Shown here in pieces: positions 26,099 to 34,746 of a DNA stretch of 64,000 nt (positions are counted from its first letter, which is position 1; each line of letters starts with the position of its first letter). Under the pieces are notes generated by a model, which did not search any database, was not told the origin of the DNA, and saw only the letters and a list, made by a program, of their open reading frames with translations. Both the position numbers and the translations under genes were made by a program. Origin of the DNA: a virus; IMG/VR virus record IMGVR_UViG_3300042868_005641, positions 1 through 64,000 of that record. One strand, given 5' to 3'.

Positions 26099-27535
26099 TT
26101 GTTAAAAGACTACGGAATTGAAGTACAAAAGTTATTTCTGGAAATGATGCTAGAGGACGCACAAGGCTATGTGCGTGTGCAGAACATTTATAATCCAGAG
26201 AACTTTGATAGAAGTTTGAGGCCAGCTGCTGAGTTTCTTAAAGAGCATGGAGACAAATACAAAACACTTCCTGATCGAGCACAGATATCAGCCACAACAG
26301 GAGTGAAACTTCAACCAGTTCCTGAGCTGAATGAAGGACACTTTGAATGGTTCATGAATGAGTTTGAAGCATTTACTAGACGTCAAGAGTTGGAACGTGC
26401 AATTCTCAAAGCAGCAGACTTGTTGGAGAAGGGCGACTATGATCCAGTAGAGAAGCTGATCAAGGATGCTGTGCAAATATCATTGACCAAGGATATGGGC
26501 ACTGATTACTTTGCTGATCCCAAAGGACGCATCGAAAAGTATTTCAACTCTGGCGGGCAAGTTAGCACAGGATGGCCGCAGATGGATAGGCTGCTGTATG
26601 GCGGGTTCAGTCGCGGAGAACTCAATATCTTTGCAGGTGGATCAGGATCAGGTAAAAGTCTTGTGATGATGAACATAGCATTGAACTGGGTACAGTCAGG
26701 ATTGAGCGGAGTATATATTACATTGGAGTTGAGTGAAGAACTTACATCTCTAAGAACTGATGCCATGCTCACAAACATGAGCACTAAAGATATTCGCAAG
26801 GACATTGATACTACAGAACTCAAAGTCAAAATGGTAGGTAAGAAATCTGGTAACTATCAAGTGAAAGGGTTGCCGGCTCAGAGCAACATCAATGACATTC
26901 GTGCTTACTTGAAAGAATATCAAATTCAAACTGGCAAGCGTGTGGACTTTGTAATGATCGACTATTTGGACTTGTTAATGCCAGTGAGTGCAAAGGTAAG
27001 TCCTAATGACTTGTTTGTAAAAGACAAGTATGTGAGTGAAGAACTGCGTAACTTGGCCAAGGAGTTACAGATACTAATGGTCACTGCATCACAGTTGAAT
27101 CGATCAGCAGTGGAAGAAGTAGAATTTGATCACAGTCATATTTCAGGTGGTATCTCAAAGATCAACACAGCAGACAATGTGTTTGGTATCTTTACCAGCA
27201 GACAAATGAAAGAACGTGGCAAGTATCAAATTCAATGTATGAAGTCACGTAGTTCAACCGGTGTAGGACAAAAGATTGACTTAGAATACGATATTGATAC
27301 CATGCGTATTACTGACGCAGGAGGAGAAGATGGTGAAAACTCATTCCGGAAACCTAGCCTAATGGATTCAATCAAGGCAAAAACATCAGTCACTCCAACT
27401 GAGTCGACTGCTTCTGCCAGTGGGTGGGAACGGGCAAAACCCAAAGACGGGCACGATCCTCTTGCTCCAAAAGTTTCCGCAGATGTACAAAGTACCAAAC
27501 TCAAGCAATTGTTGGGTAAGATCAAAACAAACTAA
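26099..27535 (+). CDS. 41: Replicative helicase, T4 gp41 (DnaB) type
   Basis: 478 aa from a TTG start at 26099, supported by AAGGA at 26088-26092 six bases upstream. The N-terminal helical domain is followed by the RecA-like core: GGSGSGKS (180-187), VDFVMIDYLDLLMP Walker B, and SQLNRS. Hexameric 5'-3' helicase that loads primase. The C-terminal 60 residues are low-complexity. Confidence 0.93.
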   Translation: MLKDYGIEVQKLFLEMMLEDAQGYVRVQNIYNPENFDRSLRPAAEFLKEHGDKYKTLPDRAQISATTGVKLQPVPELNEGHFEWFMNEFEAFTRRQELERAILKAADLLEKGDYDPVEKLIKDAVQISLTKDMGTDYFADPKGRIEKYFNSGGQVSTGWPQMDRLLYGGFSRGELNIFAGGSGSGKSLVMMNIALNWVQSGLSGVYITLELSEELTSLRTDAMLTNMSTKDIRKDIDTTELKVKMVGKKSGNYQVKGLPAQSNINDIRAYLKEYQIQTGKRVDFVMIDYLDLLMPVSAKVSPNDLFVKDKYVSEELRNLAKELQILMVTASQLNRSAVEEVEFDHSHISGGISKINTADNVFGIFTSRQMKERGKYQIQCMKSRSSTGVGQKIDLEYDIDTMRITDAGGEDGENSFRKPSLMDSIKAKTSVTPTESTASASGWERAKPKDGHDPLAPKVSADVQSTKLKQLLGKIKTN

Positions 27536-27540
27536 AAACC

Positions 27541-27548
27541 AATAAATA
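27541..27548 (+). promoter_or_regulatory. Late-type promoter box AATAAATA
   Basis: The TAAATA core (27543-27548) lies 20 bases before ATG 27569. Downstream AAGGGCCCTT at 27553-27562 is a short palindrome in the leader. Confidence 0.5.
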
Positions 27549-27568
27549 AGTCAAGGGCCCTTAACCAC

Positions 27569-27814
27569 ATGCAGAAACGAACTCGTAGCTTATTAGAAGA
27601 ATTAGATTCTATGTATATTGAGCGTGAGCGCGACCTAGTGATAGAGAGCCGAGCTGCAAATATTATTGCTGGTGCTATTAATCTACTGGAACAGATTGAT
27701 GCCTCCTATACCCAAGAACAAGCAGAAAATTTAACACGCAAATTACTCAATGCTATCCGTACTCGTGACGCAGGAAAATTTGCCAGAACAGTGAGGCGCA
27801 GTGATGCAAATTAA
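27569..27814 (+). CDS. Conserved small helical phage protein
   Basis: 81 aa, charged and helical (LEELDSMYIERERDLVIESR), matching short proteins found before the large gene below in T4-like marine phages. Function unknown. Overlaps the next gene by 11 bases. Confidence 0.6.
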   Translation: MQKRTRSLLEELDSMYIERERDLVIESRAANIIAGAINLLEQIDASYTQEQAENLTRKLLNAIRTRDAGKFARTVRRSDAN

Positions 27815-29780
27815 ACAGCTACTTGAAGGTGGCAACGTATTCAAAACCAAATCGGGTGAACCATTAACCCAACGTATCAATCTGCAAGATGTGCCAGCCA
27901 CAATTGACTGGATTGAACAAGTAACTGGCATAGACTTTACCACAGAAAAAGGCTCAGACGGAATCCCGTTACGCTGGTTGGGCAGCACTGGTAAAAAGCC
28001 CACGTCGGGCGACTTGGATTTAGCTGTGGATCTCAATGAAATCAGCAAAGAACAATTGGCTGCTATACTCACACAGTTTGTGCAAAGTCAAGGACTTGAT
28101 CCTAGAGAATGGGTCAAAAAAAGCGGTGAAGTACATTTACGCACACCTATTGGCGGAGATGCTAACAAAGGCTTTGTACAAACAGATTTTATGTTCTTTC
28201 CTAACTTGGATTGGGGACAGTTCTTTTATGCAGGTGGTACAGATTCAGCATACAAAGGTATGAATCGTAATGTACTCATGAGCAGCATAGCCAAACAACA
28301 GGGGCTCAAAGTAGGTGCCAATGGTATGTTTTCGCGTACATCGAATCAACTGGTTGATGGCGGTATGGATCCTGACTATGTGGCCAGTGTGCTGCTAGGC
28401 CAAGGGGCCGACCGTGAGAATCTAAAGAACGTGGAATCTATCTATGCTGCATTGGCACAAGATCCTGCACGAGATACCAAGCTAGCCGACTTCCGTGAAT
28501 ATCTCTCACGTGAAGGACTACAAGAGCCTGCTACCACAGTCAAAGAAAATGATGTGAATTTCCTAGCACGCCTGCGTGATCGAATTGTAAATCAAGGTAT
28601 GATGCCATTGATTGAAACCAAGAAAGCATATGAACTATACGAACAAGAACCTGCTGCTATAGGTGGCAAAGCCAAAGGCATTGAGCACCTGGAAGATTAC
28701 ATATTCCGTAGCGGAACAGCTGGAGTTGATCGAGCATTGGCCATTGCAGATTCATTCTACACCAATCCCAAAACTGGATCAGTAAAATGGGACGGCAAAC
28801 CTGCTGTGGTGTTTGGTCGCAAACCAGAAACTGGTGAATTTGTGCTCACCGATGATGCTGGATTCACTGCTGCTGGATACGATGGCTTGTTTACTAGCCC
28901 AGACGCTATTGCTGATGATATGGCTCGACGAGACGCTAATGCAGCGGCCAAAGGCAATGTGGCCACTAGAGTCAATACATTGTTGCCGGTGTATCAGACC
29001 ATATGGCCTTATCTCGAAGCAGCTACCCCTACCAACTTCCGTGGGTTTGTCAAAGGGGATCTATTGTACATACAGACTCCTCCTACCGAAGCTGGCAACC
29101 TGGTATTTCAACCCAACACTGTGCAGTATCGTATTCCTGCCAACAGCAAGTTAGGACAGCAAATTGCCAACAGCGATGTGGGTGTAGCAGTGCATACCAT
29201 GTATGAAGATGCAGGTGCGGCTAAACAACCTCTCAGTAGAGTTAAGTTTAATCCTGTACCTGGACTATTACTAATCGAACCAATCTATGCTAAACCAGTG
29301 CCAAAGAATGATGCCATAACAAAAGAGATTAAAAAGCTGTTACGTCAAAATCGAGCAGCATTAGACACATTGTTTAATCCAACAGAGCTGCGGGCCATGA
29401 AGATAACTGATTTGGCTAAACTTGCAATTGACTATATCAACAAACGTGTGGATCCTAATCATGCAGCATACACTGGAGATTTCGGCGATCTAGTACCAGG
29501 ATTCTTGTCTTGGTTACAGCAGACCCAAACTCCGCAAAAAGTCAACAACATTGCACAATACCTACGTAGCCCTACTTCAAATGAACAAGCATTAGCAGCA
29601 GCATTCTTGTTGTTTGAATTGTTGCATGATTTGAAACTGGATCTGTTGGGACAACTGGATGCGCAAGTACCAGGCAACGAAGGATGGGTGTTTGCTACCC
29701 CTGCAGGCTATGGTAAGGCTGTGAATAGATTTGATTTCACAGCTAGAAACAAAGCAAGAAACAACCCGCCAACTGAGTAA
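27804..29780 (+). CDS. Large DUF6267-like protein: nucleotidyltransferase and ligase-like motifs
   Basis: 658 aa from ATG 27804, with GAGG seven bases upstream. The N-terminal 150 residues look like a pol-beta-type nucleotidyltransferase: GSTGKKPTSGDLDLAVD (D70, D72) and a third Asp in VQTDFMFF (D128). The middle contains SVKWDGKPAVVFGR (K328, D330), which resembles motif I (KxDG) of ATP-dependent ligases, and GFVKGDLLYI further on. Similar proteins are widespread in T4-like cyanophages as a domain of unknown function. Two catalytic domains in one chain would suit end repair or adenylation; untested. Confidence 0.6.
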   Translation: MQIKQLLEGGNVFKTKSGEPLTQRINLQDVPATIDWIEQVTGIDFTTEKGSDGIPLRWLGSTGKKPTSGDLDLAVDLNEISKEQLAAILTQFVQSQGLDPREWVKKSGEVHLRTPIGGDANKGFVQTDFMFFPNLDWGQFFYAGGTDSAYKGMNRNVLMSSIAKQQGLKVGANGMFSRTSNQLVDGGMDPDYVASVLLGQGADRENLKNVESIYAALAQDPARDTKLADFREYLSREGLQEPATTVKENDVNFLARLRDRIVNQGMMPLIETKKAYELYEQEPAAIGGKAKGIEHLEDYIFRSGTAGVDRALAIADSFYTNPKTGSVKWDGKPAVVFGRKPETGEFVLTDDAGFTAAGYDGLFTSPDAIADDMARRDANAAAKGNVATRVNTLLPVYQTIWPYLEAATPTNFRGFVKGDLLYIQTPPTEAGNLVFQPNTVQYRIPANSKLGQQIANSDVGVAVHTMYEDAGAAKQPLSRVKFNPVPGLLLIEPIYAKPVPKNDAITKEIKKLLRQNRAALDTLFNPTELRAMKITDLAKLAIDYINKRVDPNHAAYTGDFGDLVPGFLSWLQQTQTPQKVNNIAQYLRSPTSNEQALAAAFLLFELLHDLKLDLLGQLDAQVPGNEGWVFATPAGYGKAVNRFDFTARNKARNNPPTE

Positions 29781-29794
29781 TTTTTTGTCAGATT

Positions 29795-29802
29795 CATAAA
29801 TA
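29795..29802 (+). promoter_or_regulatory. Late-type promoter box CATAAATA
   Basis: The box lies 39 bases before ATG 29842. The leader holds TAAGT..GGG/CCCACTTA, which can pair, and a TAGGAG ribosome binding site outside the stem. Confidence 0.6.
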
Positions 29803-29841
29803 AGTGTAGGGCAAAAACCCACTTACTTAGGAGATTTTAAA

Positions 29842-30273
29842 ATGGCAGGATTTACAAAAACAAACGGAACTACCCAACCGGTATTCCACATGGACACTGC
29901 GAATGGTAACATTCAAGGTACAGCTAACATTGCAGCTACAGGCTCAGTTAACTTCCAAGGCCCTAAGCTGGACTTCTTCAGCTTGGTAGCTAACGGTGCG
30001 TTAACAACTTCCGCTAATGTCAATGGCTACATCAACAACCTGATGCAAGCTATTCAGACCAAAGCCACAGTGGCCATGTATCAGGTCAGCCCAGCAGCAC
30101 CTACAGTGTTGAACTTGGCTGTGTATCCTACAGGCGCTTACACCAACGTTACATTGCTGGCTACTGCTAACACCAGTGCTACTGTAGCGTCTGGTGGTCA
30201 GAACCTGGAACTGAGCTCATGCGCAGGTAATGCTGTGTTTGTGACCAGCGCAACCAACTTTGCTCCAACCTAA
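29842..30273 (+). CDS. Probable abundant virion protein
   Basis: 143 aa, Ala/Thr/Asn-rich beta protein without Cys until near the end, no signal peptide. It has its own late promoter, a strong TAGGAG site and a strong terminator, as expected for a highly expressed structural gene such as a decoration or tail protein. No family recognised. Confidence 0.55.
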   Translation: MAGFTKTNGTTQPVFHMDTANGNIQGTANIAATGSVNFQGPKLDFFSLVANGALTTSANVNGYINNLMQAIQTKATVAMYQVSPAAPTVLNLAVYPTGAYTNVTLLATANTSATVASGGQNLELSSCAGNAVFVTSATNFAPT

Positions 30274-30298
30274 TTCTAGGCTGTAGTACAGAACAAAA

Positions 30299-30328
30299 GC
30301 CTTGGATTAATTTCCAAGGCTTTTTTTT
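30299..30328 (+). terminator. Rho-independent terminator
   Basis: GCCTTGGA (30299-30306) and TCCAAGGC (30313-30320) form a perfect 8-bp stem, 6-base loop, then eight T. Confidence 0.92.
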
Positions 30329-30331
30329 GGC

Positions 30332-30339
30332 CGTAAATA
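30332..30339 (+). promoter_or_regulatory. Late-type promoter box CGTAAATA
   Basis: TAAATA (30334-30339) is only four bases from ATG 30344 and ten from the in-frame ATG 30350, so the late transcript would be leaderless or start at the second ATG. Confidence 0.45.
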
Positions 30340-30343
30340 CCAT

Positions 30344-30754
30344 ATGACAATGAGTATACAAATAACCACAGACTTTGATTGCAGACCCACTGGAGTTACT
30401 GGACATCTACGAGAAAACTTGCTGCCGTTTACGGATCAGCTAGGGCAGCAAGTGACAGATATCTCTAGTTGGGTACGCAGTCGCAACCAACAACGCAACT
30501 GGGAAACCATCATGCAGTTAATCGGCCTCTACACACAACCGGTAAGAGTTTCTCGTGTACGGGCCAAAGACCAACGTTGGCAATTTGAATTTGACACAGA
30601 GTTTGATGATGTATTTGCAGTTGACAATGATCCTGTAGGAAGACTACTGCAAGCATGCGATGGCGTACCTATTATCAACTATGTTGAACAGCAGTTAACT
30701 ACACTATTGCGTCCAGATGTTAACATTTGGTTTGAACCATTAAACCATAAATAA
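30344..30754 (+). CDS. Conserved phage protein, possibly baseplate or tail
   Basis: 136 aa. Starts ITTDFDCRPTGVTGHLRENLL, then SWVRSRNQQRNWETIMQLI and FEFDTEFDDVFAVDNDPVGRLL. It is late-expressed and among virion genes. The DFD opening recalls gp25-type baseplate proteins but the rest does not. ATG 30350 may be the real start. Confidence 0.5.
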   Translation: MTMSIQITTDFDCRPTGVTGHLRENLLPFTDQLGQQVTDISSWVRSRNQQRNWETIMQLIGLYTQPVRVSRVRAKDQRWQFEFDTEFDDVFAVDNDPVGRLLQACDGVPIINYVEQQLTTLLRPDVNIWFEPLNHK

Positions 30755-30761
30755 CTCATGG
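30746..30761 (+). promoter_or_regulatory. Possible late box overlapping a stop codon
   Basis: CATAAATA at 30746-30753 encodes the end of the previous gene (H-K-stop) and lies four bases before ATG 30758. CCAT (30745-30748) and ATGG (30758-30761) can pair around it, the same geometry as at 41414-41434. May be coincidence because it is coding. Confidence 0.3.
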
Positions 30762-31018
30762 ACACTACAGATATTGAAAAGAAAAGTTTAGAGGCCCACG
30801 TTGAGCTTTGTGCCGAACGTTATCGTATGTTGGAACTCAAGATTGAAACTGTTGAGTCCGGCATTGACTCAGTAAAAACCATGGTGGAGTCAGTGCATGA
30901 TATGGTGCATACCATGTCAGCCAAACGCAATGATCAATTGATTGGCTGGGGTATTGGCGTTATTGGGTTTCTTGTGGCCACTGTGGGGTGGATGCTAAAA
31001 CACTACGTATTACAATGA
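30758..31018 (+). CDS. XhlA-like coiled-coil membrane protein
   Basis: 86 aa. Residues 5-55 form heptad-like repeats (KIETVESGIDSVKTMVESVHDMV), residues 62-84 a single transmembrane helix. This N-terminal coiled coil plus C-terminal anchor layout is that of hemolysin XhlA-like holin accessory proteins. ATGA overlap with the next gene. Confidence 0.55.
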   Translation: MDTTDIEKKSLEAHVELCAERYRMLELKIETVESGIDSVKTMVESVHDMVHTMSAKRNDQLIGWGIGVIGFLVATVGWMLKHYVLQ

Positions 31019-31506
31019 AAGCCAGTCGTAAATTGGCTGCATTGGCGGCAAAAGAGCTGCCGCTGCTTCTAGACAAAGTGATCATAGAAGATGGCAAGAA
31101 GTATCGAGCATTTGGCAAATACACTATACAACCTATTCCTGCAGGATTTCAAGTTCGCCTGCGTGATGATGACATTGGTACATTTTCGGGTACCAAATCT
31201 GCACTGGCTTGGTGCATAGCAGATAATCTAAATCATCTCAACTTGGCTAGACAAATAAAAGAATTAGACCAATCTATCATTAGATTGCGCAATGACATAT
31301 ATGTACGTCGTGCATTAGCTGATCGCACAGCAGGACACACATGGGAAAACTTGATTAACAAAACAAGTGCTAGGCAAGAACATACTCAGGTCCTAGAAAA
31401 AGAACTAGCAAAATGTATAAATTTGGCTAAATACTGGCAACTACGAGGAAACTCAGATGAAACTAAACGAACTGGCCGTAACACGCCCCACACGACAAAT
31501 CGCTAA
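31015..31506 (+). CDS. Conserved phage protein
   Basis: 163 aa from ATG 31015 (ATGA overlap). KKYRAFGKYTIQPIPAGF suggests a small beta domain; residues 75-150 are helical. Similar proteins precede the next gene in T4-like marine phages. The C-terminus overlaps the next start by 50 bases. Function unknown. Confidence 0.55.
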   Translation: MKASRKLAALAAKELPLLLDKVIIEDGKKYRAFGKYTIQPIPAGFQVRLRDDDIGTFSGTKSALAWCIADNLNHLNLARQIKELDQSIIRLRNDIYVRRALADRTAGHTWENLINKTSARQEHTQVLEKELAKCINLAKYWQLRGNSDETKRTGRNTPHTTNR

Positions 31507-32359
31507 AGTATTTGAAAGTCACTTTGACAAATCAGTCAAATTTGATACTTTGAATCGCAAACAATTACACAGCATGTATCGCCAGGTGCGCGGCATGCTG
31601 GGCGAAGTGCGCAGCAGCCCTGCTCGCCATACTAGCGAAAAGAATCCAGCTTATCTCAAGCTCATGATGATGGAACAAGCACTTGCTGATCGTATCTATG
31701 AAGCAGAGATGGGTGCCACAGGCGGCGTGGCCCCTACTACTCCTGGTGCAACTCCTCAACAAGCTGCTGCCATGGCTGTGAAGCAAAAAATGGATCAGAA
31801 GAAGCAGGTGCAACAAGAACTGGACAATGCAAAGAAACAAGTTACAGATTTGCAAAATCAACTCAACAGTCTTAACACTACTACTACAGTTCAAGAAACT
31901 GAACTTCGATTACGTGCGCAAGGATACGGTTATTATCTCAGCGAAGGCGAAGTACAACAAGCTCAAGTGGTGTTAGCTGCACAAGACATGGTTGACAAGA
32001 TGCAGGATATGATCGAAGACAGCACAGAAATGCAGTTCAAAGAACTTCCAGCATTAGTTGATTCAATTAAGAACCAAATTGGGCCTGATCAAGCAGCACA
32101 GTTCAATAATGATGCACAAGCAGCATTAAGTGGGTTAGTGCAGAATTTGCAAGGCAGCAAGCAACAGCTAGAACAAGCATTAGGTGTTGTAACTGGACAA
32201 GGTCCTGTAGCAATGCCAGGTGCAGATACAGGTATGACACCTCCAGGTGGTGATATGGGATTAGCAGGTCCTCCTCCAGGCGAAGAAGAAATTGAAATCA
32301 GTGCCGAAGAACCAGCAATTGGTGGGCCAGCAGCCGCATTGGGTCGTGAGCGTAGATAA
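31457..32359 (+). CDS. Coiled-coil, low-complexity virion-associated protein
   Basis: 300 aa. N-terminal 90 residues are helical (LHSMYRQVRGMLGEVRSS), residues 105-145 form a coiled coil (QKKQVQQELDNAKKQVTDLQ), and the last 60 are Gly/Pro/Met-rich and acidic. This layout occurs in phage scaffold or head-associated proteins. GAGGA lies eight bases before ATG 31457. TAATG overlap with the next gene. Confidence 0.5.
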   Translation: MKLNELAVTRPTRQIAKVFESHFDKSVKFDTLNRKQLHSMYRQVRGMLGEVRSSPARHTSEKNPAYLKLMMMEQALADRIYEAEMGATGGVAPTTPGATPQQAAAMAVKQKMDQKKQVQQELDNAKKQVTDLQNQLNSLNTTTTVQETELRLRAQGYGYYLSEGEVQQAQVVLAAQDMVDKMQDMIEDSTEMQFKELPALVDSIKNQIGPDQAAQFNNDAQAALSGLVQNLQGSKQQLEQALGVVTGQGPVAMPGADTGMTPPGGDMGLAGPPPGEEEIEISAEEPAIGGPAAALGRERR

Positions 32360-32706
32360 TGCGAATCAATGAAGTAGAAGCAGACGCTACCACAGACAAA
32401 CTCATGGCATTGGCCAGGTTTGCTGTGGGTAGAGCACAGGATACTTCAGCCAAGATGCAAATGCCGGTGCAGGCGTTTATCAATCGAGCACAAAGTATGG
32501 GCATAGATATCACTCCAGACACTTTGCAAACATTAGTTGGCCAACCACCACTAAGTGGGTTAATTGAACCCATGAGCCCAAACGCTACAGAACTAACATT
32601 CAAAGGTGGTGATCAACCCGGCCCAGTCACAATGCCAGTGAATCAAGCACAGGATATTGTGGCATCTGCTGCACAGTCAGCAATGAGAAAAGACCGCGGC
32701 ATTTAA
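32359..32706 (+). CDS. Conserved small phage protein
   Basis: 115 aa, helical with a Pro-rich middle. The N-terminus MRINEVEADATTDKL echoes MKLNELAVTR of the upstream protein, a motif seen at the start of several proteins of T4-like marine phages. Function unknown. Confidence 0.5.
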   Translation: MRINEVEADATTDKLMALARFAVGRAQDTSAKMQMPVQAFINRAQSMGIDITPDTLQTLVGQPPLSGLIEPMSPNATELTFKGGDQPGPVTMPVNQAQDIVASAAQSAMRKDRGI

Positions 32707-32730
32707 ACCTGCACAGACTGGTGCGCCTAT

Positions 32731-32738
32731 CATAAATA
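32731..32738 (+). promoter_or_regulatory. Late-type promoter box CATAAATA
   Basis: Five bases before ATG 32744, so the late transcript would start on the start codon. CTTGT/ACAAG (32739-32743, 32751-32755) could place the ATG in a loop. Confidence 0.45.
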
Positions 32739-32743
32739 CTTGT

Positions 32744-33340
32744 ATGAAAAACAAGTATGGTATACAAAAAATATGTTTATTCTGCGGTAACAAATTTATT
32801 ACTAAGCCGCGGTTACTTGAATATTGTTCTCAACCGTGTAAAAATCCACATAACAGACCAGGCCACATTCCATGGAACAAGGGTGTTAAACTCAATGATG
32901 ACCAAAAAGCAAAACAAAACACATCGGGGCTTGCTAAAGGACATGGGTGGAACAAAGGTATTCCAAATGAAAGACAACGAGAAAAGTGGTTAATTGATAA
33001 TCCTAACAAAAATGGTAAACTGAATAATCTCAGACCTAAAAACTATGTAGATGATAATTTCACTGCATACAAAAGAGAATGCCAGAAAGCAACTTATAGA
33101 ACTGTGTATGCTATGAAAAAAGAAGGAACAGCTAAAATAACTGGAAAAAGGAAAACTGATTATCAACTTGATCATATCATTCCTTACAGGCAAGGATACA
33201 CATTAGGTATAGATCCTACCGTAATTGGAGGAAGGAAAAATTTAAGGTATATACTAGGAGAAGAGAATAGATCCAAATGGGATTATTTTCAATCTGACGA
33301 TGTAGTAAAATCTATAATAGGAGATAAGTATGGCGTATAG
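32744..33340 (+). CDS. HNH homing endonuclease
   Basis: 198 aa. N-terminal CLFCGNKF...YCSQPCKN zinc motif, a NUMOD-like HIPWNKG repeat (GHIPWNKGVK, GHGWNKGIP), and a C-terminal HNH core DYQLDHIIPYRQGY...NLRYI.  Free-standing. Base composition is visibly more A/T-rich than the flanks, and it has its own late box, both consistent with a mobile gene inserted upstream of iscU; its end overlaps iscU by 11 bases. Confidence 0.85.
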   Translation: MKNKYGIQKICLFCGNKFITKPRLLEYCSQPCKNPHNRPGHIPWNKGVKLNDDQKAKQNTSGLAKGHGWNKGIPNERQREKWLIDNPNKNGKLNNLRPKNYVDDNFTAYKRECQKATYRTVYAMKKEGTAKITGKRKTDYQLDHIIPYRQGYTLGIDPTVIGGRKNLRYILGEENRSKWDYFQSDDVVKSIIGDKYGV

Positions 33341-33716
33341 TGAAGCTGTTCTCGATCATTATAATAATCCAAGAAATGTTGGATCTTATAAAAAAGACGA
33401 AGAGGGAGTCGGGATAGGACTCGTTGGAGCACCAAGTTGCGGTGATGTTTTGCAATTGAGCATAAAAGTAACTGATGGAATTATCACAGATGCAAGATTT
33501 AAAACGTATGGTTGCGGAAGCGCGATTGCGTCGAGCTCGCTTGTTACTGAATGGGTCAAAGGACGGACACTTGACGAAGCGGCAGCGATTAAAAATAGCG
33601 AGATTGCTTCTGAACTTGCCCTCCCCCCAGTTAAAATTCATTGTTCAATACTTGCAGAAGATGCGATCAAAGCAGCAGTAATGGATTACAAGAGCCGACA
33701 TGATCTCATTAACTGA
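33330..33716 (+). CDS. iscU: Fe-S cluster scaffold IscU/NifU-N
   Basis: 128 aa. All three cluster cysteines and helper residues are present at canonical positions: GAPSCGDV with C37 and D39, YGCGSAIASSS with C62, and LPPVKIHCSILAEDAI with K102, H104 and C105. IscU receives sulfur from a cysteine desulfurase and iron, then hands [2Fe-2S]/[4Fe-4S] clusters to carriers. The LPPVK motif that HscA recognises is intact. Overlaps iscA by 17 bases. No desulfurase in the window, so host IscS would be needed. Confidence 0.93.
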   Translation: MAYSEAVLDHYNNPRNVGSYKKDEEGVGIGLVGAPSCGDVLQLSIKVTDGIITDARFKTYGCGSAIASSSLVTEWVKGRTLDEAAAIKNSEIASELALPPVKIHCSILAEDAIKAAVMDYKSRHDLIN

Positions 33717-34020
33717 CACTGCTGCTCGAAAAATAACTCAAACTATTCAACGTCGGGGTCGCGGAATTGGTATCCGGGTAGGGGTCAAAACAACAGGTTG
33801 CTCTGGGCTTGCTTATGTGTTAGAATATGTAGACACTGTGCAACCGGACGATATCTGTATCGATTGCAACAACTGTAAATTGTTTGTTGACCCCAAAAGC
33901 TGTGCATATCTGCAAGGACTTGAAGTAGACTACACTAGGCAAGGGCTCAATGAGGGATTTCAGTTCAACAACCCCAATGAACGTGACCGATGCGGTTGCG
34001 GAGAAAGTTTTAGAGTTTAA
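33700..34020 (+). CDS. iscA: A-type Fe-S carrier (IscA/HesB)
   Basis: 106 aa. TTGCSGLAYVLEY with C34 and CGCGESF with C98 and C100 are the three conserved cluster ligands. A-type carriers move clusters from IscU to apo-enzymes. Extra cysteines (C53, C56, C59 region) are unusual. Its 3' end overlaps the nuclease frame. Confidence 0.9.
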   Translation: MISLTDTAARKITQTIQRRGRGIGIRVGVKTTGCSGLAYVLEYVDTVQPDDICIDCNNCKLFVDPKSCAYLQGLEVDYTRQGLNEGFQFNNPNERDRCGCGESFRV

Positions 34021-34738
34021 TTTGTACAATCCAAAATTTGATTACCAAGAAATACCCAGAGTCACAATAGACGGCAAACGCTTTTATGCCACACCTGATG
34101 GAAACAAGTTACCGTCAGTGACTACTATTCTTGACAAAACCAAAAGTGAAGAAAGCAAGGCTGCACTTCACAATTGGAGGCGTGCAGTTGGAGCCGAGAA
34201 AGCACAGCAGATCACCACAGAAGCTGCCAATCGTGGCACACGTATGCACACATATCTTGAAGACTATGTGAAAAAAGGCTCAATCAAAGAACGTGGTACT
34301 AATCCATTTTCGTGGAGCAGTCACGAAATGGCCAAGACCGTAATACGTGATGGGTTGAAACATGTGAATGAATTTTGGGGTATTGAAGTTCCGCTATACT
34401 TTCCCAAAATATATGCAGGTACTACAGACGGTGCAGGATTACATCTAAATGAAGAATCTATCCTGGATTACAAACAATCTAACAAGCCAAAAAAGCGTGA
34501 ATGGATTGATGATTACTTTGTTCAATTGTGTGCGTATGCCGAAGCTCACAACGAATTGCATGGTACCAAGATACGCAAGGGAGTGATCCTAATGTGTGTT
34601 AAGCCCGAACTTGATGCCAATCACAATATCATTAGCAAGCCGCAATACCAGGAATTTGTGTTAGAAGGCGCTGAGTACGATCGTTATCGTGACTTGTGGT
34701 GGCGCAAAGTAGAAGAATACTACACCAAACACATTTAG
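33950..34738 (+). CDS. PD-(D/E)XK exonuclease, MGME1-like
   Basis: 262 aa from ATG 33950 (AAGG five to six bases upstream); ATG 33977 is an alternative. LPSVTTILDKT, AANRGTRMHTYLEDY, and YAGTTDGAGL...ILDYKQSNKP give the PD-(D/E)XK core (D in TDG, D-Y-K). Related exonucleases in T4-like marine phages resemble mitochondrial MGME1 and probably process single-stranded ends in recombination. Confidence 0.8.
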   Translation: MRDFSSTTPMNVTDAVAEKVLEFNLYNPKFDYQEIPRVTIDGKRFYATPDGNKLPSVTTILDKTKSEESKAALHNWRRAVGAEKAQQITTEAANRGTRMHTYLEDYVKKGSIKERGTNPFSWSSHEMAKTVIRDGLKHVNEFWGIEVPLYFPKIYAGTTDGAGLHLNEESILDYKQSNKPKKREWIDDYFVQLCAYAEAHNELHGTKIRKGVILMCVKPELDANHNIISKPQYQEFVLEGAEYDRYRDLWWRKVEEYYTKHI

Positions 34739-34746
34739 TTGCCTGA

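Noticed and set aside
30344-30754. gp25 baseplate wedge assignment
   Set aside because: Only the opening DFD resembles gp25; the later conserved positions are absent, so I call it unknown.
31420-31430. Late box CTAAATA before the gene at 31457
   Set aside because: It lies within coding sequence of the upstream gene and the downstream gene already has a normal RBS; chance occurrence is likely. The same holds for TAAATA at the stop codon near 48003.
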